Assembly (NCBI GenBank): GCA_031290325.1
Contig: JAITNU010000228.1
Coordinates: 1-8,961, forward strand
From: Treponema sp.
GTDB taxonomy: Bacteria; Spirochaetota; Spirochaetia; Treponematales; Breznakiellaceae
DNA length: 8,961 nucleotides
Direction of reading: 5' to 3'
In this document: piece after piece, positions 1 through 5,966 of the stretch
How the letters are laid out: each line of letters begins with the position of its first letter
Numbering within the stretch: the first letter of the stretch is position 1
Notes under the pieces: generated by a model
What the model was told of the DNA's origin: nothing
Seen by the model: only the letters and a program-made list of their open reading frames with translations
Databases searched by the model: none
Position numbers and translations under genes: made by a program

Positions 1-1518
1 TCAGAACGGCTTTTGAGTCCTGAGTTCCTGAGAGAGGGTATAAAAGCGGTTCAGCCCTTCCGGCGCCCCTATTTCGGTCCGGGTATGGGACAGGGAAAGG
101 GGGTAGGGTTCCAGGTATACCAGGCGGTTTCCCAAAAAGCCCAGCATGATAAAAAGCCCTTCTTCTCCGCCCTCGGTGTTCCCTATTCCGCCGAAAACAT
201 AGTTTCCCAGGGACCAGAACACCGGCTTGCCCAGAACCCACTCAAACCCCTGGATCACATGGGGATGGGAACCAATAACCAGGTCCGCTCCCTGTTGAAT
301 CAGATCCGTGTAGAGGGTCCTGGTGGCAGTATCGGGCCGTCTGGACCATTCCTCCCCTCCATGAAACAACACCACGTCCAGGGATGCAGCATCCTGGGAA
401 AAATAGGGCTTCAAGCGCTCGCCGCCTCCTTTTCCCGCATGCAGGAGCCCCGCATTGTCCTCAGTGGCAGCTACGGTAAGCCCATCCCAGCCATTTTTTT
501 CCCTGGGAAACGAGGCCAGCCCAAAGGCCTGCACCATACAATTCCCCTGGGAAAACACGAAGGGAGCAGCAGCAGCAGCTTCATTCAGACCTGCTCCCAA
601 GACCCCAATGCCGGCCTTTTCAAGATAGTCCAGGGAATCCAGAAATCCCACAGGCCCGTAATCAAAGGCGTGGTTATTGGCCAGGAGTACCGCGTCTATC
701 CTGGCATTTCCCAGTGCCTCAACCAGCTTAGGCTCAAACCGAAAATTAAAGGACTTTTTAACCTTAGTCCCCCGGCTGCTCACCACCCCTTCAAGGTTCA
801 CCAGGGTAAGATCCGCTTTGGCCAGCAATTCCGCGGTCCCGCCGAAAACACTGAGGGGGCCTTCATTGAAAAGCAGCTCCGAAGCGCCCTGGTCCATCAT
901 CAGGTCCCCGGCAGCGGCAATCCAGAGTAAGCGGGGCGCGTACTGGGGGGTCAGATAGTCCTGTAACGCCGCTTCCAGAGCCTGAATTTTAGCCTGGAGC
1001 TTTTTTCCCTTTTTTCCCTTTTTTCCCTTTGGTGAACGTTCTGAACCTGCCGCCTCCCGTACCCTGATGCCAACGACCCTGACCAGAGGATAGTCTTCAT
1101 CCCCCAGGGAAAGGCCATCCACCCGCAGGGCGATGAAGGGCGGTTCAAGTTCCGTGATAGGGATGATGGTTTCCCCCCCGTCGTGACATGCCGCCCGGCT
1201 CGTGTTGGTACGGCCCGTCAGAGGATCCTCCCGGGGCACCAACCAGGTCTTTGAAATAGGGATGCCCCCAGGGGAGGCATCATCTTCCCAGGATGTATAG
1301 AAATCAATGCATATATCCGGTGTCCATAGTGCCGGTGTTTCATCAGGAACCAAACGGAGCCTTAAAGATTCCCGCTGTTCCGTATCCTCCAAAAAGGAAG
1401 CTACCAAGGCCCGTTCCGGCCCCTCATTGATCTGGAGATAATGATACTCAGGCTGAGGATGACAAGCACAGAGCACCACGCCGCACAGGGCCGCGATACA
1501 ATAGAGAGCAAGATTCAT
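1..1518 (-). CDS. CapA/PgsA-family metallophosphoesterase-like lipoprotein
   Basis: The 505-residue protein is complete, with a TGA stop at the window edge. The N-terminus is a signal peptide ending in the lipobox L16-C-A-C19, so it is probably a lipoprotein anchored at Cys19. Residues 20-160 form a beta-rich domain I do not recognise. Residues 164-173 are a lysine/glycine linker (KGKKGKKGKK), followed by a short Ala/Leu-rich helix. Residues 198-460 are a PGA_cap (CapA) domain with the family motifs GDLMMDQG (204-211), NLEG (241-244), ANNHAFDYG (280-288), FHGGEEW (385-391), GSHPHVIQGFE (416-426) and SLGNYVFGG (436-444). The family is calcineurin-like and named for poly-gamma-glutamate capsule synthesis, but many members lie outside capsule loci, as here, so the substrate is unknown. 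The start is fixed by an in-frame TGA at 1525-1527. The only SD-like run (AGGGGG, 1535-1540) is far away, at 16 nt. It follows the DJ-1 gene by 21 nt and is probably the last gene of the operon. Confidence 0.88.
   Translation of the reverse strand: MNLALYCIAALCGVVLCACHPQPEYHYLQINEGPERALVASFLEDTEQRESLRLRLVPDETPALWTPDICIDFYTSWEDDASPGGIPISKTWLVPREDPLTGRTNTSRAACHDGGETIIPITELEPPFIALRVDGLSLGDEDYPLVRVVGIRVREAAGSERSPKGKKGKKGKKLQAKIQALEAALQDYLTPQYAPRLLWIAAAGDLMMDQGASELLFNEGPLSVFGGTAELLAKADLTLVNLEGVVSSRGTKVKKSFNFRFEPKLVEALGNARIDAVLLANNHAFDYGPVGFLDSLDYLEKAGIGVLGAGLNEAAAAAPFVFSQGNCMVQAFGLASFPREKNGWDGLTVAATEDNAGLLHAGKGGGERLKPYFSQDAASLDVVLFHGGEEWSRRPDTATRTLYTDLIQQGADLVIGSHPHVIQGFEWVLGKPVFWSLGNYVFGGIGNTEGGEEGLFIMLGFLGNRLVYLEPYPLSLSHTRTEIGAPEGLNRFYTLSQELRTQKPF
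1001..1030. repeat. 9-bp tandem repeat inside the CapA-like gene
   Basis: On the plus strand the unit TTTTTTCCC occurs three times in a row and is followed by TTTCCC-like remnants. On the coding strand this reads as repeated Gly-Lys-Lys in the linker between the N-terminal domain and the CapA domain. The 9-bp unit keeps the frame when copies are gained or lost, but the A6 runs inside it could slip and shift the frame. Confidence 0.85.
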
Positions 1519-1539
1519 AGCTAATCACATATATCCCCC

Positions 1540-2109
1540 TCAGAGCAGTACCGCAGCGGCTATCTTTTGGGCAGTGCCTTCGTCCAGCAGCTTCCCGATA
1601 ATCGCGGTTGCCCAGGCCGCAGCAGTTCCTGCGCCACGGCTTGTGATGATGTTTCCATCAATTACGACCGTACCTTCAGACCACTGCGCCCCGGAAACTT
1701 CTTTTTCCGTGCCGGGGTAACCGGTAAAGCACCGGTCTTTTAACAGTCCCAGGGGGAAGAGCACCACTGCCGGGGAGGCACAGATGGCGGCAACGAGTTT
1801 TCCCGCCCCGGCCATGTCCTTCAAGAACGCGCCGAGCTCCCCGGAGGCGGCAAGGTTAGGCGCCCCGGGAATGCCTCCTGGAAGCAGCGCCGCGTCCCAG
1901 GAAGCGCCGGTCAGGCGCCCCGCAAGGGCGCTCAGGCTGGTATCGGCGATTACCGGTATACCGTGGGCGCCTTTCACCTCATTGGTACCCTTTGAACCAA
2001 CCGCAACCGTGCTTACCTCAATTCCGGCCCGGCGGAGGTAATCTATGGGGGTGATGGCCTCCACTTCCTCAAAGCCCTCGGCTAAAAAAATGATCGCTTT
2101 TTTTGACAC
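1540..2109 (-). CDS. DJ-1/PfpI superfamily protein (YajL/ThiJ-like)
   Basis: The 189-residue length is typical of the DJ-1 subfamily (human DJ-1 is 189 aa). Visible features are the N-terminal strand and acidic loop EGFEEVEAI (11-19), where E17 aligns with DJ-1 Glu18; the oxyanion segment LLPGGIPGAPNL (75-86); the nucleophile elbow AAICASP with Cys110, equivalent to DJ-1 Cys106; and the late motif SRGAGTAAAWA (157-167). Members sense oxidation or act on reactive carbonyls such as methylglyoxal; the protein deglycase claim is disputed. It is cytoplasmic, with no signal peptide. The start is GTG (2107-2109), preceded by a good SD (GAAGGAG) 8 nt upstream. It starts 21 nt after the ecfT stop and ends 21 nt before the CapA gene, so co-transcription is likely. 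Base composition is much richer in GC than the transporter genes upstream (about 68% on four sampled lines). Confidence 0.9.
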   Translation of the reverse strand: MSKKAIIFLAEGFEEVEAITPIDYLRRAGIEVSTVAVGSKGTNEVKGAHGIPVIADTSLSALAGRLTGASWDAALLPGGIPGAPNLAASGELGAFLKDMAGAGKLVAAICASPAVVLFPLGLLKDRCFTGYPGTEKEVSGAQWSEGTVVIDGNIITSRGAGTAAAWATAIIGKLLDEGTAQKIAAAVLL

Positions 2110-2130
2110 AGGTCAAACTCCTTCATGGTA

Positions 2131-2697
2131 TTAATTTTCGATATATGCCTTCGCTTTCAACGCATCGGCTATTTCATCGGTTCTTTTAAAGATACCATAC
2201 AAGAAAGGTTTTAGTATATACTTGGTATTCTGTATCGTCATTTTCATGCCCTTTGCCTTTAACCCCGCGATGATCTGATGTAACTCCCGTTGTAATATAG
2301 GGATGAAGGCAATACAAATACAAACCATGAGACTTATATCCTTCGGATCGAATTTGCACCATCTCAGGGGATAGCACAGCGTTTCTATCGCATTGGCAAG
2401 TTCCATGGACGAGACCAGGTGCTTAAAACCATAGGTAATGTTACATACCAGGATGAGCCTTATGGCAATCAGCAGCATCTCGTTTATATCCCCTAAGACC
2501 AGATTGATACCTGCTGCAAACATGATAAAGGGCAGCATGGTCAACAGTTCTTTTAACGCGGTTTTTACGTTTATATGCCCAAAGCACATGATCAGGATAT
2601 TGAATACAAAAAAACCTCCCAGGATATAATACTGGGAGATAAAGAACACGATAAAGGTGTAGGTCATCAGGATTACCAGTTTTACCAGATTCTTCAT
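2131..2697 (-). CDS. ecfT: ECF transporter transmembrane coupling protein (EcfT/CbiQ family), short and divergent
   Basis: This 188-residue protein is very hydrophobic, with about four to five predicted membrane segments (around 7-35, 50-68, 73-88 and 119-137). It should be the scaffold that links the EcfA ATPase to the substrate-binding S component. The C-terminal half has the layout of the two EcfT coupling helices: ELHQIIAGLKAKGM (138-151) and RTDEIADALKAKAY (172-185). In most EcfT proteins these end in Ala-Arg-Gly/Ser; here they read AKG (148-150) and AKA (182-184), so both Arg are Lys. It is also shorter than the usual length of about 260 residues, and the N-terminal Asp-Pro-Arg-type motif is not visible. 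The ATG overlaps the ecfA stop (ATGA, 2694-2697), implying translational coupling; no strong SD of its own is seen. AT-rich (about 41% GC on four sampled lines). Assignment rests on these motifs and on the adjacent ecfA and folT. Confidence 0.82.
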   Translation of the reverse strand: MKNLVKLVILMTYTFIVFFISQYYILGGFFVFNILIMCFGHINVKTALKELLTMLPFIMFAAGINLVLGDINEMLLIAIRLILVCNITYGFKHLVSSMELANAIETLCYPLRWCKFDPKDISLMVCICIAFIPILQRELHQIIAGLKAKGMKMTIQNTKYILKPFLYGIFKRTDEIADALKAKAYIEN

Positions 2698-3527
2698 GAT
2701 ACCGTTACCGCCAGGGGGCTTATGGTTTCGAGTAACGCTTCGATGAGATTATCGATAGTATAGTCTTTAACCGCCATAGTAATGCCCTTGTTTTTGAGCC
2801 GCATGATGATGTCCACTATCATGGGGGTTTCCAGGCCCAGTTCCCTGAGTTTTTCTATATTATCAAAAAGCTCCTCCCTTTTGAATTCGTATTGTATATG
2901 ACCGTGATTCAAAATAATGATCCGGTCCGCAGATAATACTTCGTCGATGACATTGGTAACATAGACGATGGTGAGTCCTTTTTTATGAAGGTCCACAATA
3001 ATGGTATGAATGTCTTTTTTACCCTTGGGATCCAGCATGGCCGTAGGCTCATCGAAGATGATACATGCAGGCTGCATTGCCAGTACACTGGCGATGGTTA
3101 CCCGCTGTTTCTGTCCCATGGATAAGTCAAAGGCATCGGAGAAATGTTCTATTTTCATCATCTTCGTGATATGGGCTATCCTGGTGTCGATTTCCGCAGG
3201 AGGTACCCCCAGATTTTTTAATCCAAAGGCCATATCATCCGTTACCTTTTCAAATACGATCTGGTTCTCCGGGTTTTGAAACACAATACCAATAGTTTTT
3301 CGTAAATCCAGGATCCGGGATTTATCTTTGGTATTGATGTTGTTGATCAACACCGTACCCTGGGAGGGCAGCTCAATACCGGCCATAACTTTTGCAAGGG
3401 TTGATTTCCCCGAGCCGTTATGGCCGACAATCGCCACGAACTCCCCTTTTTTTATGTGTACGTTGATACTGTGGAGCGCATGGACTCCTGATTTATAGCT
3501 ATAGTCTAAATCTTTGATTGCTATCAC
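2694..3527 (-). CDS. ecfA: ECF transporter ATP-binding protein (EcfA family)
   Basis: The 277 residues match the family length. Motifs in order are Walker A GHNGSGKST (35-43), Q-loop FQNPENQ (83-89), signature LSMGQKQRV (135-143, with Met in place of the first Gly of LSGGQ), Walker B CIIFDEP (155-161) with catalytic Glu160, D-loop MLD (164-166), and the EcfA-type C-terminal stretch GLETPMIVDIIMRL (231-244). The switch histidine that normally follows Val-Thr is Asn192 (VYVTNVIDE); the codon reads AAT. It should hydrolyse ATP on the cytoplasmic face to drive folate uptake with EcfT and FolT. Only one ATPase gene is seen, so it would act as a homodimer or with a partner encoded elsewhere. The start is GTG (3525-3527) with a GGGGAG ribosome-binding site about 10 nt upstream. 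It follows folT by 144 nt and overlaps ecfT by 4 nt. Confidence 0.93.
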   Translation of the reverse strand: MIAIKDLDYSYKSGVHALHSINVHIKKGEFVAIVGHNGSGKSTLAKVMAGIELPSQGTVLINNINTKDKSRILDLRKTIGIVFQNPENQIVFEKVTDDMAFGLKNLGVPPAEIDTRIAHITKMMKIEHFSDAFDLSMGQKQRVTIASVLAMQPACIIFDEPTAMLDPKGKKDIHTIIVDLHKKGLTIVYVTNVIDEVLSADRIIILNHGHIQYEFKREELFDNIEKLRELGLETPMIVDIIMRLKNKGITMAVKDYTIDNLIEALLETISPLAVTVS

Positions 3528-3671
3528 AATAATATCGCTCCCCTTTTATCATCCCGGCAGGCGTACCGGGGAATAAAAATATGCAGGATTAGGCCCGACA
3601 GTGCGTATTGGGTATCGCGTAAACCCGCTAAACTTGCATCTGTCTTGAATTACTGCTGGCCGATGGATAGG
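3528..3671 (-). other. folT-ecfA intergenic spacer with a hairpin
   Basis: This spacer separates the S component gene from the ATPase gene and is long compared with the tight packing downstream. It contains a GC-rich inverted repeat, CCCGG (3553-3557) and CCGGG (3566-3570), shortly before the ecfA ribosome-binding site. No T-run follows on the minus strand, so it is not a typical terminator; it may be a processing or stabilising element. I see no convincing promoter here. Confidence 0.4.
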
Positions 3672-4277
3672 TTATAACGCGTCCTCTGCATCATGAACCG
3701 GCGATGTACCCCCCGCAACAGCCTGCGTAACGGCAGTAGGGGGAGCAGTAACGGATGGGACCACATCCTGGAGGTATCTGCTTATCGGCCTTTCTAATAA
3801 GCGTTTAAGCACATACATGGAGCTTACTTCGATAGGAAACAGAATACCTGCGGAGATTATTCTGGGTGGTGCAAATACCCAAAAGGCTTTTTGCAAGGTA
3901 ATGGCTATCCACAGGCTTGTTAAGCCGACATGAATAAACAGCAACACCAGAAAATTACTGATGATGAGCCTTATGAGGAATGTTTTATTTGATTTCGTAT
4001 TATAGAGCAATAATCCGTAAATCAAACCGGTAAGCGCGGCGCTCATGGTAAATCCAATAAAAAAAGAGCTTTTGGGGAATAAGAGCATACCGAGTAAATC
4101 CCCCAAGACCGCGATGGTGGTACTCCATATTGGACCCAGCAGTATGCCGCTTAATATAATCGGGACATACGCGAAACTAATACGCAGTATTGGTGTTTGA
4201 ATAGATACAAGCCGTTCGACGACAATCAGGATTGCCAGCAATAGACTTCCGAGCACTATTTTTTTTACTTTAGGCAT
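3672..4277 (-). CDS. folT: ECF transporter S component, folate family (FolT-like)
   Basis: From the preferred start the protein is 201 residues with about six membrane helices. The segments ERLVSIQTPILRISFAYVPI (21-40), GILLGPIWSTTIAVLGDLLG (44-63) and LLFPKSSFFIGFTMSAALTG (65-84) match my memory of the folate-family S component pattern closely, including SIQTP, the FP..FF.GFT.SA.LTG stretch and the FAPPRII/FPIE region (135-150). Family knowledge: it binds reduced or oxidised folates with high affinity and is driven by EcfT/EcfA. Start choice: ATG 4275-4277 has a perfect AAGGAGG (4284-4290) 6 nt upstream. The frame stays open for another 74 codons to 4499, but that region overlaps the promoter and leader. 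Residues 165-201 form an extra Ala/Pro/Thr-rich tail lacking in typical members. First gene of the transporter operon. Confidence 0.88.
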   Translation of the reverse strand: MPKVKKIVLGSLLLAILIVVERLVSIQTPILRISFAYVPIILSGILLGPIWSTTIAVLGDLLGMLLFPKSSFFIGFTMSAALTGLIYGLLLYNTKSNKTFLIRLIISNFLVLLFIHVGLTSLWIAITLQKAFWVFAPPRIISAGILFPIEVSSMYVLKRLLERPISRYLQDVVPSVTAPPTAVTQAVAGGTSPVHDAEDAL

Positions 4278-4460
4278 AAGGATCCTCCTTGGGTTGGTCC
4301 ACATAAAAAAATGCGGAAATTTCAACAAGACATCTTTCCTTGAGGCCAGAGCGTTTTCGGCGCCAAAAAAATAAACCTGGCAGTAAAAAACCAAATCCAG
4401 TATACAGTGCAATCCTGCAAACACCCATACCAAGATAGCGCTTTCTGCCTCCGGGTTCTT
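4278..4460 (-). promoter_or_regulatory. folT leader (5' UTR) with terminator-like hairpin
   Basis: From the predicted transcription start near 4460 to the folT ATG there are about 183 nt. The leader contains three T6-T7 runs on the minus strand. The last one (4305-4311) follows a GGAAA/TTTCC inverted repeat (4315-4319 with 4335-4339), resembling a weak attenuator just before the ribosome-binding site. A competing CAAG/CTTG stem lies within the same segment. I do not find the conserved ends of the THF riboswitch here. The whole leader is also an open frame in phase with folT, starting at ATG 4461-4463 and encoding a hydrophobic segment, so an N-terminally extended product is not excluded. Confidence 0.45.
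4284..4290 (-). promoter_or_regulatory. Start-deciding ribosome-binding site of folT
   Basis: The minus strand reads AAGGAGG, a perfect Shine-Dalgarno core, 6 nt before the ATG at 4275-4277. This selects the 201-residue product over the 275-residue open frame that begins at 4499. Confidence 0.9.
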
Positions 4461-4466
4461 CATAAT

Positions 4467-4495
4467 AGCATACCGAGATCTCAGATGGGTGTCAA
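4467..4495 (-). promoter_or_regulatory. Sigma-70-type promoter of the folT-ecfA-ecfT operon
   Basis: On the minus strand, a perfect -35 TTGACA (4490-4495) is followed by a 17-nt spacer and a -10 TATGCT (4467-4472, four of six consensus bases). Upstream is an A/T-rich tract (about 4496-4530) that could act as an UP element. Transcription would start near 4460. Confidence 0.75.
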
Positions 4496-4500
4496 GCAAA

Positions 4501-4516
4501 AAAGATCAGTATCTTT
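4501..4516. promoter_or_regulatory. Inverted repeat just upstream of the folT -35 box
   Basis: AAAGAT and ATCTTT form a perfect 6-bp inverted repeat around a CAGT centre, 5 bp upstream of the folT -35 element. Read on the plus strand it is followed by a T-rich stretch. It could be an operator in the divergent folT/rseP control region, or simply part of an A/T-rich UP element. Confidence 0.35.
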
Positions 4517-4570
4517 AATTTTATTTTTCTCTCCCCTCACTCCGCTCTGGCTTTAATAAGGCGCCCCGTG

Positions 4571-4601
4571 GATTGAAACAATCAATATTATACGCTATTA
4601 T
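4571..4601 (+). promoter_or_regulatory. rseP promoter with palindromic -35 region
   Basis: A -35 TTGAAA (4573-4578), a 17-nt spacer and a -10 TATTAT (4596-4601) form a strong sigma-70-like promoter, five of six matches at each box. The -35 box sits in a perfect inverted repeat, GATTG-AAA-CAATC (4571-4583), a candidate operator. The -10 box ends immediately before the annotated ATG at 4602, so the predicted transcript starts at about 4608, exactly on a second in-frame ATG. Confidence 0.65.
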
Positions 4602-5966
4602 ATGATTATGCTTATTATAAAAATACTCTTGGGGTTTATCGGACTGGGGGTGGTGGTGTTCGTCCATGAACTGGGACACTTCCTCGCCGCCCGGCTCGTG
4701 GGCATTGATGTTGAGGCCTTTTCCATAGGCTGGGGTAATCCTATCCTGAAAAAACAGATAGGACCGGTGGAATACCGTATCGGTATGTTTCCCCTCGGTG
4801 GCTACTGCAAGATGCGGGGGGAAAATGAATTCCTGGAAGCTTATGAGAACCGGCAAAAGGCGGTTTCACCGGTTAAGGGGACCTTTTTCGGGGTAAGTCC
4901 CCTGCGGCGTATTGTCGTGTCCTTTGCAGGACCCTTTTTCAATCTGATATTTGCTATCCTGGCCCTGTCGGTGGTCTGGGGCGCCGGTTTTGAGGTCAAT
5001 ACCCTGGAAAACAGGATAGTCCTGGCCTCCAGCATCAGCCCGGCAGAGCGCTACCCCGCAGACGAGGCAAACCTAGAGACCGGGGACCGGATCATCGAAA
5101 TCGACGGTAAAGCCATCGCGACTTACCATGATATTCAGGAAAATATCGCGGTGAATCCTGAAAAGGAGCTTGCCCTCAAGGTGGAGCGGGACGGCGCCAT
5201 TCAGGAACTGCGGGTGAGGCCGGAGCTGGATAAAAGCAGTGGTGCCGGAAAAATCGGGGTCTATTTCTGGACCGATCCGGTGGTAAGCGTCGTGGCCCCT
5301 GGAAGCCCGGCGGATATTGCAGGTATTAAGAGCGGCGATCTGATCCGCAGGGTAAATGGCAAGGACTTTCCCTATACCGTCGCCCTGATCCCCATCATGC
5401 AGGCCCAGCCTCCGGTCCTCTCCCTGGAGTTTGAACGGGAAGGCCAGGTCCAACACGTGGACCTCGTCCTCTCCTATACCGATGCAGGGGCCGCAGACCT
5501 GGGGATACAATTCAGGACCATTCAATACCATACCCCGCGGCTTTCTCCTGTCGCGGCCCTGATGAAGGGGAGCGCCGAAGCATGGAAAACCTTTGTGATA
5601 TCCCTGCGGAGCCTTGCCCTGCTCTTCAAGGGCATTGATTTAACCCAGGCCGTGTCAGGACCGATCCGTATCACCTACATGGTCGGGGATATTGCCACCG
5701 AAGGGTTTGGTCAAGGTGTTGGCGCAGGCTTAAGTTCTGTGGCCAGCTTTCTTTCCCTCATCTCCGTTGCCCTGTGCATCATGAACCTCCTCCCTCTGCC
5801 CATCCTTGACGGCGGCATGATCCTCCTCTTCATTATTGAGGCTATAGTACACAAGCCCCTGCATCCCCGTGCCATCCATGTATTCCAGACCATCGGGGTG
5901 GTCCTCATCTTCGGCCTCATGATCTTCGCGGTCTTTGGGGATATTCTCTATCTGGTACGCCGGTGA
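4602..5966 (+). CDS. rseP: RseP-family site-2 zinc metalloprotease (RIP)
   Basis: The 454-residue membrane protease matches the usual RseP length. It cleaves single-pass membrane proteins, classically anti-sigma factors, inside the bilayer. Visible features are a first membrane helix with the zinc motif HELGH (22-26), the GYCKMRGENE loop (67-76), a second membrane segment (about 103-127), two tandem PDZ domains (about 133-207 and 217-295, the second with GSPADIAGIKSGDLIRRVNG at 234-253), and the C-terminal LDG motif NLLPLPILDGG (395-405) supplying the third zinc ligand, Asp403. All catalytic residues are present. Starts at 4602 or 4608 are possible. Neither has an SD, no other usual start lies upstream before the in-frame TAA at 4557, and promoter geometry favours a leaderless mRNA from 4608. 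It is divergent from folT, and the stop overlaps the next gene's GTG. No dxr or cdsA gene is next to it here, unlike in many genomes. Confidence 0.95.
   Translation: MIMLIIKILLGFIGLGVVVFVHELGHFLAARLVGIDVEAFSIGWGNPILKKQIGPVEYRIGMFPLGGYCKMRGENEFLEAYENRQKAVSPVKGTFFGVSPLRRIVVSFAGPFFNLIFAILALSVVWGAGFEVNTLENRIVLASSISPAERYPADEANLETGDRIIEIDGKAIATYHDIQENIAVNPEKELALKVERDGAIQELRVRPELDKSSGAGKIGVYFWTDPVVSVVAPGSPADIAGIKSGDLIRRVNGKDFPYTVALIPIMQAQPPVLSLEFEREGQVQHVDLVLSYTDAGAADLGIQFRTIQYHTPRLSPVAALMKGSAEAWKTFVISLRSLALLFKGIDLTQAVSGPIRITYMVGDIATEGFGQGVGAGLSSVASFLSLISVALCIMNLLPLPILDGGMILLFIIEAIVHKPLHPRAIHVFQTIGVVLIFGLMIFAVFGDILYLVRR

Noticed and set aside
13..930. Long plus-strand open frame of 305 residues opposite the CapA-like gene
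   Set aside because: Antisense shadow of a gene with full family motifs; its protein has no recognisable domain and no plausible ribosome-binding site.
4278..4460. THF riboswitch ahead of folT
   Set aside because: The conserved end sequences of that riboswitch as I remember them are not present; only generic hairpins and T-runs are seen.
4278..4499. N-terminal 74-codon extension of FolT
   Set aside because: Covers the promoter and leader, and a perfect ribosome-binding site precedes 4277. Kept as a possibility in the findings rather than annotated as coding.
4521..4856. Minus-strand open frame of 111 residues overlapping the rseP start
   Set aside because: Mostly the complement of rseP codons; no domain, and the divergent promoters leave no room for it.
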